Part shown: positions 25,106 to 34,385 of the stretch, one piece after another
Layout of the letters: every line of letters begins with the position of its first letter
How positions within the stretch are numbered: the first letter of the stretch is position 1
Origin: Eubacterium sp.
Lineage (GTDB): Bacteria; Bacillota; Clostridia; Lachnospirales; Lachnospiraceae
Assembly (NCBI GenBank): GCA_017433615.1
Contig: JAFRGW010000131.1
Location: 1-42,903 of the forward strand
Direction of reading: 5' to 3'
Length of the DNA: 42,903 bases
Notes under the pieces: generated by a model
Told to the model about the DNA's origin: nothing
Databases searched by the model: none
The model's input: only the letters and a program-made list of their open reading frames with translations
Program-made: the position numbers and the translations under genes

Positions 25106-25116
25106 AACTCGAAAGA

Positions 25117-25209
25117 GGCATATTAAAATTGAACAGAGGCGTAGGGGTTATCTTTTGATATTCCTGCCTTTTTTAATTTGATGGAGTTCTTTATGCCCTG
25201 AAAAAGAAC
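25117..25209 (+). promoter_or_regulatory. Possible structured 5' leader
   Basis: The leader holds several pairings. GGCATA (25117-25122) can pair with TATGCC (25192-25197), which also lies in the loop of a GTTCTT/AAGAAC hairpin (25186-25191 and 25204-25209). AGGC-GT-AGG near 25137 can pair with CCTGCCT (25163-25169), which runs into six Ts. This could be an attenuator or riboswitch-like element; no known class was recognised. Confidence 0.3.
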
Positions 25210-25227
25210 CGGGAAGGAGCAAATAAA

Positions 25228-26820
25228 ATGAACTGGAGAAACTTGTTTACAGCGGTCTTTATGTCGGTGGTTTTAGTTGCAGCTCTTGTACCTGAAGTGG
25301 TTCTGGCTGATAACATGGAAATTTCGATACAGGCACCCGAGGGGCAGAATCTGACGCCGTTGACAGGTGTCATGATCAGCGGCGTGGAGGAACCGGTATC
25401 CGGCCAGCCGCTGGATGAGACGGCAGTTGTTTCGGATGACAGTGGTTTTTCATGGGAAATCCCCGTGTTATGGCTCGATGCTGATTTTGCACCGGCCGAA
25501 GAATATTCAGACGGAATGTCCCCGCTTCTGGTGTTCTATCTGCCGGACGGATATACAGTTGAAGGAACGGTGATGCTTGACGCATATCTTTCCGGCGTTT
25601 TTCATGCAATTGGCCATGTTGAGACCAGCTATGATGAGGCAACTGGTTTTACCTACATTTTCGGCATGGTAAATGTCAGATATACAGGCGTCGGTTATGG
25701 GGGAGGTACATCCGTTACCGGTGCCGGAAGAAATAATGATGTTGTCTATGGAGATCCGATCGATGATCCGGAGTGGGATCCGGGTGATCTCGGTGATTTT
25801 GACGATGAATCTGCTGACGACGCTGCATCAGAAGAAACAACATCTGACGACAGATCTGCAGAGTCGGGTACTGCAGACAGGCAGCAGAATTCCTCTGAGC
25901 ATACAGGCGGCGAGAGCACTCCGCCGGCGCCGGAAGAAGATACTTCTGAAAGTCAGGATGAAATCACACTTTATGAACAATTTGCAGAGGCTTACAAAGA
26001 CAGTCAGTATCAAAATATTGCCTGGGAAAAAGAGGCGGAGCGTTTTGGCGGACTCGATCAGATCGACTGGGATCAGCTGGCCGCTGTAATCGGATACGAC
26101 AATCTCAAAACGATTTATGAGAACCGGCAGACATGTCATGAATACATCCGGCGTGCCGGAGGAACAGAAGAGACATTCAATACAATTGTAGGCAGGATGG
26201 AAGCGGCGATCAGGCAGCTGCAGCCGGAAAATAATGATCCAGATACTGGCAGCGAGAATGAAACAGCAGCTGCCCCGGAGACGGTTTCACAGCCGGCAGC
26301 AGGACAGAGACAGGCGTTTGCAAATAATAAAGAAGTGCTTGTAAAAACGCCCGTGACAGCGGAACCGGACAAACAACAGGTGGAACAGCAGAATGAACGA
26401 TCTGAAGAAATGGAGCAGACTGCACAAAATGAGACACCGGCAGAGGAAGCTGCCGAAGGTGTGAAACAGGAAGTGCTTCCGGCAGAAGCTGATACATCCG
26501 TGAAACAGGAAGTGCTTCCGGCAGAAGCTGACACATCCGCGAAACAGGAAACGGCAGCAGAGAAACCTGCTGCAACTGTGAAGCAGGAAACGCCGGCAGA
26601 GAAACCTGCTGCAACCGTGAAACAGGAAACGCCGACAGAGAAACCTGCTGCATCTGTGAAACAGGAAGTTCCGCCGAAGGAGGCCGATCCTTCTGCAGAG
26701 AAGGGAAACGCTGCAGTCAAAGAGGAAAGCAAACCAGAAAAGAAGGAGAACGCTGTTCAGACAGAACAAAATGAACCACTTCAAAAGGACGATGAATCAA
26801 AAGAAAGTGAGGGAAAATGA
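25228..26820 (+). CDS. Secreted surface protein with 13-residue repeats
   Basis: A 530-residue protein with AAGGAG before the ATG. A signal peptide occupies residues 1-27 or so (hydrophobic core TAVFMSVVLVAALVPEVVLA). A beta-rich domain to about residue 160 includes a YTVEGTVMLDAYLSG segment, followed by a Gly-rich turn and an Asp/Glu/Ser/Thr-rich stretch. A helical domain (about 245-330) resembles a small folded helical bundle. The C-terminal 200 residues are low complexity with six 13-residue repeats and end in a Lys/Glu-rich tail. No LPxTG or other anchor is visible. It starts a four-gene cluster of exported or envelope proteins. Function unknown; it may be a wall-associated spacer. Confidence 0.8.
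   Translation: MNWRNLFTAVFMSVVLVAALVPEVVLADNMEISIQAPEGQNLTPLTGVMISGVEEPVSGQPLDETAVVSDDSGFSWEIPVLWLDADFAPAEEYSDGMSPLLVFYLPDGYTVEGTVMLDAYLSGVFHAIGHVETSYDEATGFTYIFGMVNVRYTGVGYGGGTSVTGAGRNNDVVYGDPIDDPEWDPGDLGDFDDESADDAASEETTSDDRSAESGTADRQQNSSEHTGGESTPPAPEEDTSESQDEITLYEQFAEAYKDSQYQNIAWEKEAERFGGLDQIDWDQLAAVIGYDNLKTIYENRQTCHEYIRRAGGTEETFNTIVGRMEAAIRQLQPENNDPDTGSENETAAAPETVSQPAAGQRQAFANNKEVLVKTPVTAEPDKQQVEQQNERSEEMEQTAQNETPAEEAAEGVKQEVLPAEADTSVKQEVLPAEADTSAKQETAAEKPAATVKQETPAEKPAATVKQETPTEKPAASVKQEVPPKEADPSAEKGNAAVKEESKPEKKENAVQTEQNEPLQKDDESKESEGK
26461..26694 (+). repeat. Six tandem 39-bp units in the surface protein gene
   Basis: Six consecutive 13-codon units of the type VKQEVLPAEADTS or VKQETPAEKPAAT lie in frame. 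The first two are nearly identical at DNA level, suggesting recent duplication. Copy number is a likely site of strain variation. Confidence 0.92.
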
Positions 26821-26821
26821 C

Positions 26822-27697
26822 ATGAGAAAGTATCGCATCTGTTCATGGAAATCTGTTTATCGGTATCTCGTTATAATCATGGTTACCGCTGTTCTGGCGG
26901 CGGGAACACTTCCCTGCAGCATCGTATCCGTGCACGCCGCAGCAACAGCTGCCGCAGCAACGACCACTGCGGCTGCAGGCCAGAGTACTGCGAAGCAGGG
27001 ATTCGTAACCAAAAAAGGGAAAACATACTATCTGGACGAAAAAGGAAAGAAGGTTACAGGATTAAAGAAACTGACAGGCAGGGACGGGAAGAAGCATACG
27101 TATTATTTTAATAAAAAAGGCGTTATGCAGACCGGCTTTCAGTACATCAAGAGCAAAAACCGTGTCTGTTATTTCCTCAAAAGTACCGGCGCCATGTTGA
27201 CCGGCAAACAAAAATTAAAAGGGCTTAAGGGATATACCTATAACTTTGACCAAAAGACCGGCGCACTGACCGGAGTAAGCAAATCAGTTGATAAGATGGC
27301 AAACAAAAAGCTGAATCAACTGGGCAGAAGCCTGAAAAGGGCCTACGAGTGGAGCCGTACGATTCCTTACAAGGCTTACATTGCTGACCGCTCGAAAGGA
27401 ACTGCACATTATGCGAAATATGGATTTAAAAACGGAACTGGCAACTGCTATGTAAAAGCTGCAACGTTCACGGCCATGGCGCGTCAGCTCGGCTATCCGG
27501 TCCGGCAGGTGGGCGGTTACTGCAGAACCGAGCATGGAAAAACAGCGCATTCCTGGGTTGAAATCTATTACAAAGGAAAGTGGCGTGTGTGTGACCCGTC
27601 ATGGGGCCGGCACGGATCCTATATGAGCGGCTGGATGATTCATTACGGACAGAAGGGCACCTGGGTATATCTTGAGCATAAGAAACTGAAAAACTGA
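26822..27697 (+). CDS. Exported transglutaminase-like protein with glucan-binding repeats
   Basis: A 291-residue protein; the ATG at 26822 directly follows the previous stop (TGACATG). Residues 1-40 are a signal peptide ending near SVHAA. An Ala/Thr-rich linker is followed by about four cell-wall/choline-binding-type repeats (KGKTYYLDEKGKKVTG, KHTYYFNKKGVMQTG and so on, residues 58-152). The transglutaminase-like domain has the full papain-like triad: C209 in GNCYVKAATF, H243 in HSWVEIYYKGKWRV and D258 in CDPSW. Such proteins act outside the cell as proteases or cross-linkers on wall or host substrates. It is likely co-transcribed with the repeat protein upstream and the lipoprotein downstream. 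Confidence 0.9.
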   Translation: MRKYRICSWKSVYRYLVIIMVTAVLAAGTLPCSIVSVHAAATAAAATTTAAAGQSTAKQGFVTKKGKTYYLDEKGKKVTGLKKLTGRDGKKHTYYFNKKGVMQTGFQYIKSKNRVCYFLKSTGAMLTGKQKLKGLKGYTYNFDQKTGALTGVSKSVDKMANKKLNQLGRSLKRAYEWSRTIPYKAYIADRSKGTAHYAKYGFKNGTGNCYVKAATFTAMARQLGYPVRQVGGYCRTEHGKTAHSWVEIYYKGKWRVCDPSWGRHGSYMSGWMIHYGQKGTWVYLEHKKLKN

Positions 27698-27715
27698 TAA
27701 GAGGATAACTGCATT

Positions 27716-28279
27716 ATGAGAAAACAGAAAGAGAAATGGGTTAAGAGAAGTATCAATATTATCATCGCGGGCCTGCTTGCCGGTCTGCTCGTGACGGGCT
27801 GCGGAACAGATTCCGCGGGCAGGACATCGTCAGAGAGTACAAATTCATCTGCAGCAGAATCGACTTCTTCAGAAACATCCTCCGCAAAATCGAAATCTGC
27901 AGATTCAGCTTCGGAAAAAACGACAGCAGCTGCTTCTGCTGCGGCATCGGACACATCCGATGAGAAAAAGGCAGAATCACAGGATTCCAAAGCGCAGGTT
28001 TCAGCATCATCTGCCCCGGAATCCGGGACGGATTCGCAGGAAGCGGCAGCAGCCGGCGCAGAAGCTGCAGGAACTTCATCAGCGGACAATAAGGCGGATG
28101 CACCTGATCTTGAGGCCGCAAAACAGGGCGCAGAGGAAGCTGTAAAGCAGGCGGCTGCAAAAGCAGCTGCCGAACAGGCTGCTGCAGACGCGGCTGCGCG
28201 GCAGGCTGCAGGCTCACAGGGCGGAGGCGCAGGCCAGGCTGCCGAAGGATGTTTAGGAGATGACGCGCTTGTATACTAA
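27716..28279 (+). CDS. Ala/Ser/Glu-rich lipoprotein
   Basis: A 187-residue protein. A basic N-terminus, a hydrophobic stretch and the lipobox LLVTGCG predict cleavage before Cys and lipid attachment to the membrane. The rest is low complexity: Ser/Thr-rich to about residue 65, then Ala/Glu/Lys-rich helical sequence, with one further Cys near the C-terminus (EGCLGDDALVY). It has no folded domain that I recognise and probably acts as a spacer or scaffold at the cell surface. Its last 20 bases overlap the start of the acyltransferase gene in another frame. It could be a degraded remnant, but the frame is intact. Confidence 0.7.
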   Translation: MRKQKEKWVKRSINIIIAGLLAGLLVTGCGTDSAGRTSSESTNSSAAESTSSETSSAKSKSADSASEKTTAAASAAASDTSDEKKAESQDSKAQVSASSAPESGTDSQEAAAAGAEAAGTSSADNKADAPDLEAAKQGAEEAVKQAAAKAAAEQAAADAAARQAAGSQGGGAGQAAEGCLGDDALVY

Positions 28280-29318
28280 ACGAATTTCATCGTACGCCTA
28301 TTTACGTGCGGCTGCATGTATTGCAATTATACTGCTTCATATTTGCAATGCTGCAGAGATACTGTACAGGGATCAGATTACACTGGCAGAGAAGATTGCT
28401 TCTCTGTCAGTGGTTTCTTGTATGATGTGGGCGGTTCCGTGCTTTGTCATGGTATCCGGTGCGCTGCTGCTGGATCCGAAAAGAACGGTGACAATCCGCA
28501 GGATATTTTCACGCTACCTTTTGAGAATATTCCTGGCGCTGGTAATCTGCTGTGTTTTGTTCAGGGGATTTGATATGGTGATGAATGGTGAACCGGTTTC
28601 CCCTGTATTTATCACGGATGGTCTCTGGAAGATGCTGACAGGAGGCAGCTGGGCACATCTGTGGTATCTTTATCTTCTGATCGGAATCTATCTGCTGCTT
28701 CCGTTTTACAGGAAGGTGGCAGAATACAGTTCAAAAGCAGAATTGAAATACCTGCTGCTTGTATATTTCCTGTTTTTGTCTGTCCTGCAGATGACGCAGC
28801 TGGCAGGTGCCCAGACCGCATTTTACATCCATGTGTCAACCATTTATCCCTTTTACCTGTTTGCCGGGTATGCGATTGCAGAGCGGAAGGTGAAAATCAC
28901 ATTTCCGGTAAGCTTTGCACTGCTGGGAGCAGGGGCAGCCGGTGTGGTCATCTGTACCTGTCTGCGATGGGCATATCAGCTCGAGGTGCTGGATTGTCTG
29001 CTGAATTACTCCTCGGTCTTTACAGTGCTGATATCCTGCGGCGTATTTTCTCTGTTCTGCGGCGGGGCGGGAGCACAAGAAAAGCAGGCAGCAAAACCCG
29101 GAAAAGCGGGGAAAATACTTGAATCGATCGATGCGAATTCGTTTGGGATCTATCTCCTCCACATGATGGCGGTGCGGCTTATTCTGCGGTATTACGGACT
29201 CAATCCGTTCCGTTATGGTATGTGGATGTTTCTCCTGCTCACGGTTTTCATATTTGCCGTCACGTATCTTGTCGTCCGGCTGCTCAGGACGATCCCGGCA
29301 GTCCGTATCATATTGTAA
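28260..29318 (+). CDS. Acyltransferase-3 family membrane protein
   Basis: A 352-residue integral membrane protein with about ten helices. YAYLRAAACIAIILLHICN is the conserved start of the acyltransferase-3 (OafA/WecH) family, with the catalytic-type His in the first helix. WAVPCFVMVSGALLL and AHLWYLYLLIGIYLLLPF are the other typical motifs. The family O-acetylates or succinylates surface polysaccharides. The AGGAG at 28255-28259 touches the ATG, so a TTG at 28269 (nine-base spacing) may be the real start. It overlaps the lipoprotein gene and ends the surface cluster. Confidence 0.88.
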   Translation: MTRLYTKRISSYAYLRAAACIAIILLHICNAAEILYRDQITLAEKIASLSVVSCMMWAVPCFVMVSGALLLDPKRTVTIRRIFSRYLLRIFLALVICCVLFRGFDMVMNGEPVSPVFITDGLWKMLTGGSWAHLWYLYLLIGIYLLLPFYRKVAEYSSKAELKYLLLVYFLFLSVLQMTQLAGAQTAFYIHVSTIYPFYLFAGYAIAERKVKITFPVSFALLGAGAAGVVICTCLRWAYQLEVLDCLLNYSSVFTVLISCGVFSLFCGGAGAQEKQAAKPGKAGKILESIDANSFGIYLLHMMAVRLILRYYGLNPFRYGMWMFLLLTVFIFAVTYLVVRLLRTIPAVRIIL

Positions 29319-29346
29319 ACGCATAATTGATATTACAAGTAAAAGA

Positions 29347-29397
29347 ATGGCTGACCATGAAACCAGCGCCCTTTGGGAAAGTTTCATGGTCAGCCAT
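29347..29397. terminator. Strong terminator between convergent genes
   Basis: A perfect 17-bp stem (29347-29363 with 29381-29397) has a 17-base loop, with A/T-rich flanks on both sides. It ends the surface cluster on the plus strand and the OPT/PqqD pair on the minus strand. Confidence 0.88.
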
Positions 29398-29400
29398 ATT

Positions 29401-29769
29401 TTATTGTGCGGAAATGATAAATCCCTGTGACTGCAGAGTCCCCAGAAAGGTTACGGTCCGGTTCAGCATGCGGTCCTTTTCCTCCGGAAATGTCTCCTCC
29501 ATGATCCGGATTACATCACCGGCTGTATGGCTGCCGTCCAGATGCTTCCAGACAACCGAACCATATTTGTCGAGTGCAATGTGACTGACCTTCGGCTTCT
29601 TGAAAACAGTCTGTGCTATGCGGGCAAAAAATCCGCGATGCTCCAGATCTACGACGGCTGTGCCGTCCGGCCGGAGCTCCCAGTGTTTATCCGGATCTCT
29701 GATAAAAACCTGGTCCAGATAATTCGGGGCGAGTTTCACAGGCTTTTTCGCTTTTATCTTTTTACTCAT
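29401..29769 (-). CDS. PqqD-like peptide-binding protein
   Basis: A 122-residue protein. The C-terminal half, HIALDKYGSVVWKHLDGSHTAGDVIRIMEETF, matches the PqqD/RRE-type winged-helix family that binds leader peptides or other small ligands. A Lys-rich N-terminus and a DPDKHWELRPDGTAVV segment precede it. No precursor peptide or radical-SAM maturase is adjacent, and the gene follows the OPT transporter by 11 bases. It is common for clostridial OPT genes to carry such a partner, so a role with the transporter seems more likely than peptide modification. Confidence 0.8.
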   Translation of the reverse strand: MSKKIKAKKPVKLAPNYLDQVFIRDPDKHWELRPDGTAVVDLEHRGFFARIAQTVFKKPKVSHIALDKYGSVVWKHLDGSHTAGDVIRIMEETFPEEKDRMLNRTVTFLGTLQSQGFIISAQ

Positions 29770-29780
29770 GCATGGTTCCT

Positions 29781-31670
29781 TTATTTAACTTTTCTGATTC
29801 TTGTAAAGAAGAACAGAGAAATAATAATCAGTATGAAGAAGAGCAGTCCGCCAATGTTTCCGAGCGGTCCGCCCAGATTGATGGCATCGCCAAGTGATCC
29901 GCTGCCAGCCGGAATGACTGCAAATACAGCGAGCAGGATGCCGACCAGTCCTTCGCCTGCGATGAGGCCTGAACTGAACAGGGTTCCGTGCTCCAGACGA
30001 TCCTTGCCTGCATTGCGTTTTTCGAGGAACCAGCGTACCATACCGCCTGCAAAGATCGGTGTGGAGAGGTGGATCGGCAGATACAGGCCGATTGCTACAG
30101 GAAGAATCGGCAGACCGAGGACTTCGATAACGATAGCAATGCCGATACCTGTAAATACAAGTGCCCACGGAAGTGTGCCGCCCATGACACCTTCTACGAC
30201 AAGTTTCATCAGTGTCGCCTGCGGAGCCGGCAGCTGTGCGGAGCCATATCCCCATGCGGAGTTCAGGAGGTACATGATTCCGCCGATGGCGATTGCAGCA
30301 GCCACGCTGCCGATGATCTCACCATATTGCTGATTTACAGGTGTAGCGCCGACAATATAACCTGTTTTCAGATCCTGTGACATGTCACCTGCCATTGCGG
30401 AAACAATACAGATAATTGTTCCGATGCAGATCGCAGAAGTCATGCCTGCCACGCCGGTGTGTCCGGTTGCTTTCAGAAGGGATGTCGCGATCAGCAATGT
30501 GGCAATGGCCATGCCGGAGACCGGATTGTTCGAGGAACCGACCAGTCCGACCATACGGCTGGATACAGCTGCAAAGAAAAATCCAAACACAACGATAATA
30601 ACGGCACCGATCAGGGAAACCGGGATTGCCGGCATAATCCAGATCACAAGGATCAGAACCAAAACGCCGCCCAGAACAGCCGGCATCGGCAGATCGCGGT
30701 TGGTTCTGGTAATCGCAGATGATTTGTGTCCAAATCCCTGCATTGCCTTGTAGAATGTCTGGATAATGGTCGGCAGGGATTTTATCAGACTGATAATACC
30801 GCCGGCTGCAACTGCACCGGCGCCGATGTAGCGGATGTAGCTGCTCCAGATGCCGAAGGAATCCAGCGAGCTGATCGGATCAGCAGCAGGAGCCATGATG
30901 GCATCGCCGCCAAACAGAGAGAGCAGCGGAATCAGAACAAACCATCCGAGGATACCGCCGGCAAACATGTAGCTGGAAATCTCGCGTCCGCAGATATAAC
31001 CGACACCTGCGAGCGCGGGAAGGACATCTGCGCCGAAGCCGGTGCGCAGTGCCGGAATTTCCCAGTGGATTTCTGACGGGAACAGGCAGATGCCGTCTGC
31101 AATAAATTTGTATACGGCTGCGATTCCGAGTCCGGAGAACACCGTTTTTGACTTGTCGCCTCCCTCTTCACCGGCAAGCAGGACCTCTGCGCACGCAAAT
31201 CCTTCCGGGAATGGCAGGACACCGTGCTCTTCAACAATCAGTGCCGTGCGAAGCGGAACCATGAAGAAGACACCGAGCAGACCGCCGGCAAGTGCGATCA
31301 GCGTGATCGCCAGGAAAGAAGGCGCTTTGACATCCGGGCTTTCCTGAGCCCACATAAAGATTGCCGGAAGCGTAAAGATTGCACCGGCTGCCAGTGATTC
31401 GCCGGCCGATCCGATTGTCTGCACCATGTTGTTTTCGAGAATCGAATCACGCTTCAGAACTCTGCGGATGATTCCCATGGAAATAACAGCTGCCGGAATG
31501 GATGCGGATACTGTCATACCGACACGCAGCCCCAGGTAAGCATTTGCTGCGCCGAACACAACGGCGAGAATGACACCCAGAAGAACGGATGTAACAGTGA
31601 TTTCCGGCAGAACGCGGTCTGCCGGAATGTAAGGTTTGAAATCTGCTGCTTCATTTTTTTGGTTGTTCAC
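29781..31670 (-). CDS. OPT-family oligopeptide transporter
   Basis: A 629-residue integral membrane protein of the OPT family (prokaryotic branch). About sixteen helices are predicted. Typical stretches are FGAANAYLGLRVGMTVSASIPAAVISMG near the N-terminus, GSAGESLAAGAIFTLPA, and a C-terminal FAGGMVRWFLEKRN followed by GLIAGEGLVG. The start codon is GTG at 31670, preceded by AGGGAG. The family imports small peptides or metal chelates with protons. It is transcribed with the PqqD-like gene from the promoter below. Confidence 0.93.
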   Translation of the reverse strand: MNNQKNEAADFKPYIPADRVLPEITVTSVLLGVILAVVFGAANAYLGLRVGMTVSASIPAAVISMGIIRRVLKRDSILENNMVQTIGSAGESLAAGAIFTLPAIFMWAQESPDVKAPSFLAITLIALAGGLLGVFFMVPLRTALIVEEHGVLPFPEGFACAEVLLAGEEGGDKSKTVFSGLGIAAVYKFIADGICLFPSEIHWEIPALRTGFGADVLPALAGVGYICGREISSYMFAGGILGWFVLIPLLSLFGGDAIMAPAADPISSLDSFGIWSSYIRYIGAGAVAAGGIISLIKSLPTIIQTFYKAMQGFGHKSSAITRTNRDLPMPAVLGGVLVLILVIWIMPAIPVSLIGAVIIVVFGFFFAAVSSRMVGLVGSSNNPVSGMAIATLLIATSLLKATGHTGVAGMTSAICIGTIICIVSAMAGDMSQDLKTGYIVGATPVNQQYGEIIGSVAAAIAIGGIMYLLNSAWGYGSAQLPAPQATLMKLVVEGVMGGTLPWALVFTGIGIAIVIEVLGLPILPVAIGLYLPIHLSTPIFAGGMVRWFLEKRNAGKDRLEHGTLFSSGLIAGEGLVGILLAVFAVIPAGSGSLGDAINLGGPLGNIGGLLFFILIIISLFFFTRIRKVK

Positions 31671-31708
31671 TTTTTATCTCCCTTCGTAGCTCAAAACTAA
31701 TGCTTCTA

Positions 31709-31736
31709 AGTATAGCACGAAGAGATTTTTATGCAA
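31709..31736 (-). promoter_or_regulatory. Promoter of the OPT/PqqD operon
   Basis: On the minus strand TTGCAT (31731-31736), 16 bases, then TATACT (31709-31714), 38 bases before the GTG start. Confidence 0.6.
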
Positions 31737-31829
31737 TAAATGGGTACCGCCAATCGCATATTTTCTGTGACAAAAATGCAGCAGTTTGGTATAGGGAGAT
31801 AAATAGTGAAGCAATCCGGCACAGGGAGA

Positions 31830-32555
31830 TTACAGGTGTGCCGTCTTTGACATGGAGACGCCCGACGGGTCCCACTGCACGATGTATCCGGCAGTGAGGG
31901 TCTTCTGCACATCGATCGTGCGCTGGTTGGCGGAACCCTTGTAAAGCAGCGTAATGTCTTTCTTTGCTTCCATATATTCGCCGTCCACCAGGACATCGAT
32001 CATCCGCAGCAGTTCGATGGTTTCCGGAATTGCGATCTTATGCAGCGGCAGACGCTGTTCCTCTGCGTGTTTGATGGCATCCTGTATTGCAGCAAGGAGA
32101 GATGCATCATTCACTGAAGTGTCCGGGGCTGTATTTTGTTCCGGTACAGCTCCGGCTGTCAGGGAATTGTGTTTGTCAGTTTTGACGGCGGCAGCCGGCG
32201 GACAGGCCGGATCCCAGCCGAGCAGATCGCGGTCCAGCAGGTACCCGGTAAAGCACCACAGATCTTTGTCTTGGAATTTTTCTTTATAGCGGCGCAGGAA
32301 GGGCAGAAGCGCGCGCTGGTTGCCCGGCTCCATCGGCTCACCACCGAGCAGCGTGAGACCACGGTAGGAGTCATCATCCAGCAGATTCAGTATCTCTGCT
32401 TCCGTGTCCGGAGTAAACGGGGCGCCGTAGTTGAAATCCCAGGTCACTTCGTTAAAGCAGCCTTCGCAGTGGTGCGTACAACCTGATACGAAGAGGGAGA
32501 GACGCACGCCGGGGCCGTTTGCGATGTCGTATTCTTTGATTTCTGCGTAATTCAT
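31830..32555 (-). CDS. nrdG: Anaerobic ribonucleotide reductase activase with internal insertion
   Basis: A 241-residue radical-SAM protein. The iron-sulfur motif CTHHCEGC (C26, C30, C33) binds the cluster that cleaves S-adenosylmethionine and makes the glycyl radical on NrdD. TLLGGEPMEPGNQ and DLWCFTGY are family motifs, and the C-terminus KGSANQRTIDVQKTL also matches. Between about residues 112 and 182 lies an insertion, low-complexity in part, that makes the protein about 60-70 residues longer than usual. nrdD is not in the window. AAAGGA precedes the ATG. Confidence 0.88.
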   Translation of the reverse strand: MNYAEIKEYDIANGPGVRLSLFVSGCTHHCEGCFNEVTWDFNYGAPFTPDTEAEILNLLDDDSYRGLTLLGGEPMEPGNQRALLPFLRRYKEKFQDKDLWCFTGYLLDRDLLGWDPACPPAAAVKTDKHNSLTAGAVPEQNTAPDTSVNDASLLAAIQDAIKHAEEQRLPLHKIAIPETIELLRMIDVLVDGEYMEAKKDITLLYKGSANQRTIDVQKTLTAGYIVQWDPSGVSMSKTAHL

Positions 32556-32621
32556 AGAAAAAATCCTTTCAAAAGAAGGAAATATCGTTTATTTTACAAT
32601 GATTATATGCCGACAAAACAG

Positions 32622-32650
32622 TTTACATCAAGCCGAAAATCCTTTAATAT
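32622..32650 (+). promoter_or_regulatory. Promoter of the phosphofructokinase gene
   Basis: TTTACA (32622-32627), 17 bases, then TAATAT (32645-32650), 48 bases before the ATG. Confidence 0.6.
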
Positions 32651-32697
32651 AGGAATGATGGTGGGTAAATACTAAAATGGAAAAGGAGATGGTTACA

Positions 32698-34359
32698 ATG
32701 ACTCTTTCACCACTTCAGAAGGCAAGATACAGCTATGCACCGAAGCTTCCGGGTATGCTCAGAAACGGCATTTCCGAGATCTGCGTTAAAGACGGTGCTC
32801 CGACCGAGAGCGTAGCAGATCAGGAGAAGATCAAAGCACTGTTCCCGAATACGTATGGAAAGAACGAAATCACATTCCAGAAGGGCGCAAACACATCTGA
32901 GGCAAAGAAGCAGGTTGTCGGCGTGATTCTTTCCGGCGGACAGGCACCGGGCGGACATAACGTTGTCTGCGGTCTGTACGACGCACTGAAAGCAACCAAC
33001 AAAGACAATGTTCTTCTCGGCTTCAAGGGCGGCCCGAGCGGACTGCTTGAGGACAGCTATATCGAGATGACTGACGAATTTATCGATCAGTACAGAAATA
33101 CCGGCGGATTCGATATCATCGGTTCCGGCAGAACAAAACTGGAAACTGTTCCGCAGTTCGAGGTTGTAGAAGAAGTCGCTAAGAAGCACGGACTTACCGC
33201 GATCGTTATCATCGGCGGTGATGACTCCAACACAAACGCGGCTGTTCTGGCTGAGTATATGGCAGCACACAACACCGGCGTACAGGTTATCGGATGCCCG
33301 AAGACCATCGACGGCGACCTGAAGAACGAGGACATCGAGATCTCCTTCGGTTTCGATACAGCTACCAAGACATACAGCGAGCTGATCGGAAATATTGAGA
33401 GAGACTGCAACTCCTCCAAGAAATACTGGCACTTCATCAAGGTTATGGGCCGTTCCGCTTCTCACGTAGCACTTGAGTGTGCACTTGAGACACAGGCGAA
33501 CATCTGCCTGATCGGCGAAGAAGTCGCAGCGAAGAAGCAGTCCCTGTCCGAGATCGCTGACTACATCGCAGATGCGGTTGAGACCAGAGGCAACAACGGC
33601 GAGAACTTCGGCGTTGCAATCATTCCGGAAGGTATCGTGGAGTTCGTACCGGAGTTCGGCAAACTGATCGCTGAGATCAACGAGCTGCTCGCAGGCGAGA
33701 AGACAGAGGCGTTCAACGCACTTCCGTCCTGGGAAGAAAAGTATGCATTCATCGAGAAAGGCCTCACAGCAGAGTCCATGGCAGTATTTGCACTGCTTCC
33801 GACTGGCATTCAGCAGCAGCTGTTCCTCGAGAGAGACCCGCACGGCAACGTTCAGGTTTCCCTGATTGAATCCGAGAAGCTGTTCGCAGAACTGGTTAAG
33901 AACAAACTGGCAGAGCGTAAGGCAGCCGGCACATACAAGGGCAAATTTGCGGCAATGACACACTTCTTCGGTTACGAAGGCAGATGCGCATTCCCGTCCA
34001 ACTTCGACAGTGACTACTGCTACTCACTCGGCTACAATGCATTCATGCTGATCCAGTACGGCTACACAGGATACCTCTCCAAGGTCTCCAACCTGTCCGC
34101 ACCGGCAGAAGAGTGGAATGCAGGCGGCATGCCGATCACCAAGATGATGAACATCGAGCGCAGAAACGGCGAAGACAAGCCGGTTATCAAGAAAGCACTC
34201 GTAGAGCTTGACGGCGCACCGTTCAAGTACTATGCAGAGCACAGAGATAAATGGGCAGTCGAGACTTCCTTCACCTATCCGGGTGCAATTCAGTACTACG
34301 GACCGACAGAAGTTTGCGATATCACAACAAAGACACTTGCGCTGGAGCATCAGAAATAA
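32698..34359 (+). CDS. Diphosphate-dependent phosphofructokinase (long form)
   Basis: A 553-residue protein. The ATG at 32698 is chosen because AAGGAG (32683-32688) lies nine bases before it; an in-frame ATG at 32677 lies upstream of that site. It converts fructose-6-phosphate and pyrophosphate to fructose-1,6-bisphosphate. The GGDDS signature (173-177) has the second Asp typical of PPi-using enzymes, and PKTIDGD (201-207) carries the catalytic Asp. The length and inserts match the long plant-beta-like branch common in anaerobes. Codon use is highly biased, as expected of an abundant glycolytic enzyme. It is a single gene with promoter and terminator. Confidence 0.94.
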   Translation: MTLSPLQKARYSYAPKLPGMLRNGISEICVKDGAPTESVADQEKIKALFPNTYGKNEITFQKGANTSEAKKQVVGVILSGGQAPGGHNVVCGLYDALKATNKDNVLLGFKGGPSGLLEDSYIEMTDEFIDQYRNTGGFDIIGSGRTKLETVPQFEVVEEVAKKHGLTAIVIIGGDDSNTNAAVLAEYMAAHNTGVQVIGCPKTIDGDLKNEDIEISFGFDTATKTYSELIGNIERDCNSSKKYWHFIKVMGRSASHVALECALETQANICLIGEEVAAKKQSLSEIADYIADAVETRGNNGENFGVAIIPEGIVEFVPEFGKLIAEINELLAGEKTEAFNALPSWEEKYAFIEKGLTAESMAVFALLPTGIQQQLFLERDPHGNVQVSLIESEKLFAELVKNKLAERKAAGTYKGKFAAMTHFFGYEGRCAFPSNFDSDYCYSLGYNAFMLIQYGYTGYLSKVSNLSAPAEEWNAGGMPITKMMNIERRNGEDKPVIKKALVELDGAPFKYYAEHRDKWAVETSFTYPGAIQYYGPTEVCDITTKTLALEHQK

Positions 34360-34385
34360 TTGACAGAATGATGATCTGATACATA

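Noticed and set aside
29401-29769. PqqD-like gene as part of a RiPP biosynthesis cluster
   Set aside because: No precursor peptide, radical-SAM maturase or peptide exporter of the RiPP type is adjacent; it is paired with an OPT transporter instead.
32707-33963. 418-codon minus-strand frame opposite the phosphofructokinase
   Set aside because: Caused by the strong codon bias of the phosphofructokinase gene; no motif and no start signal.
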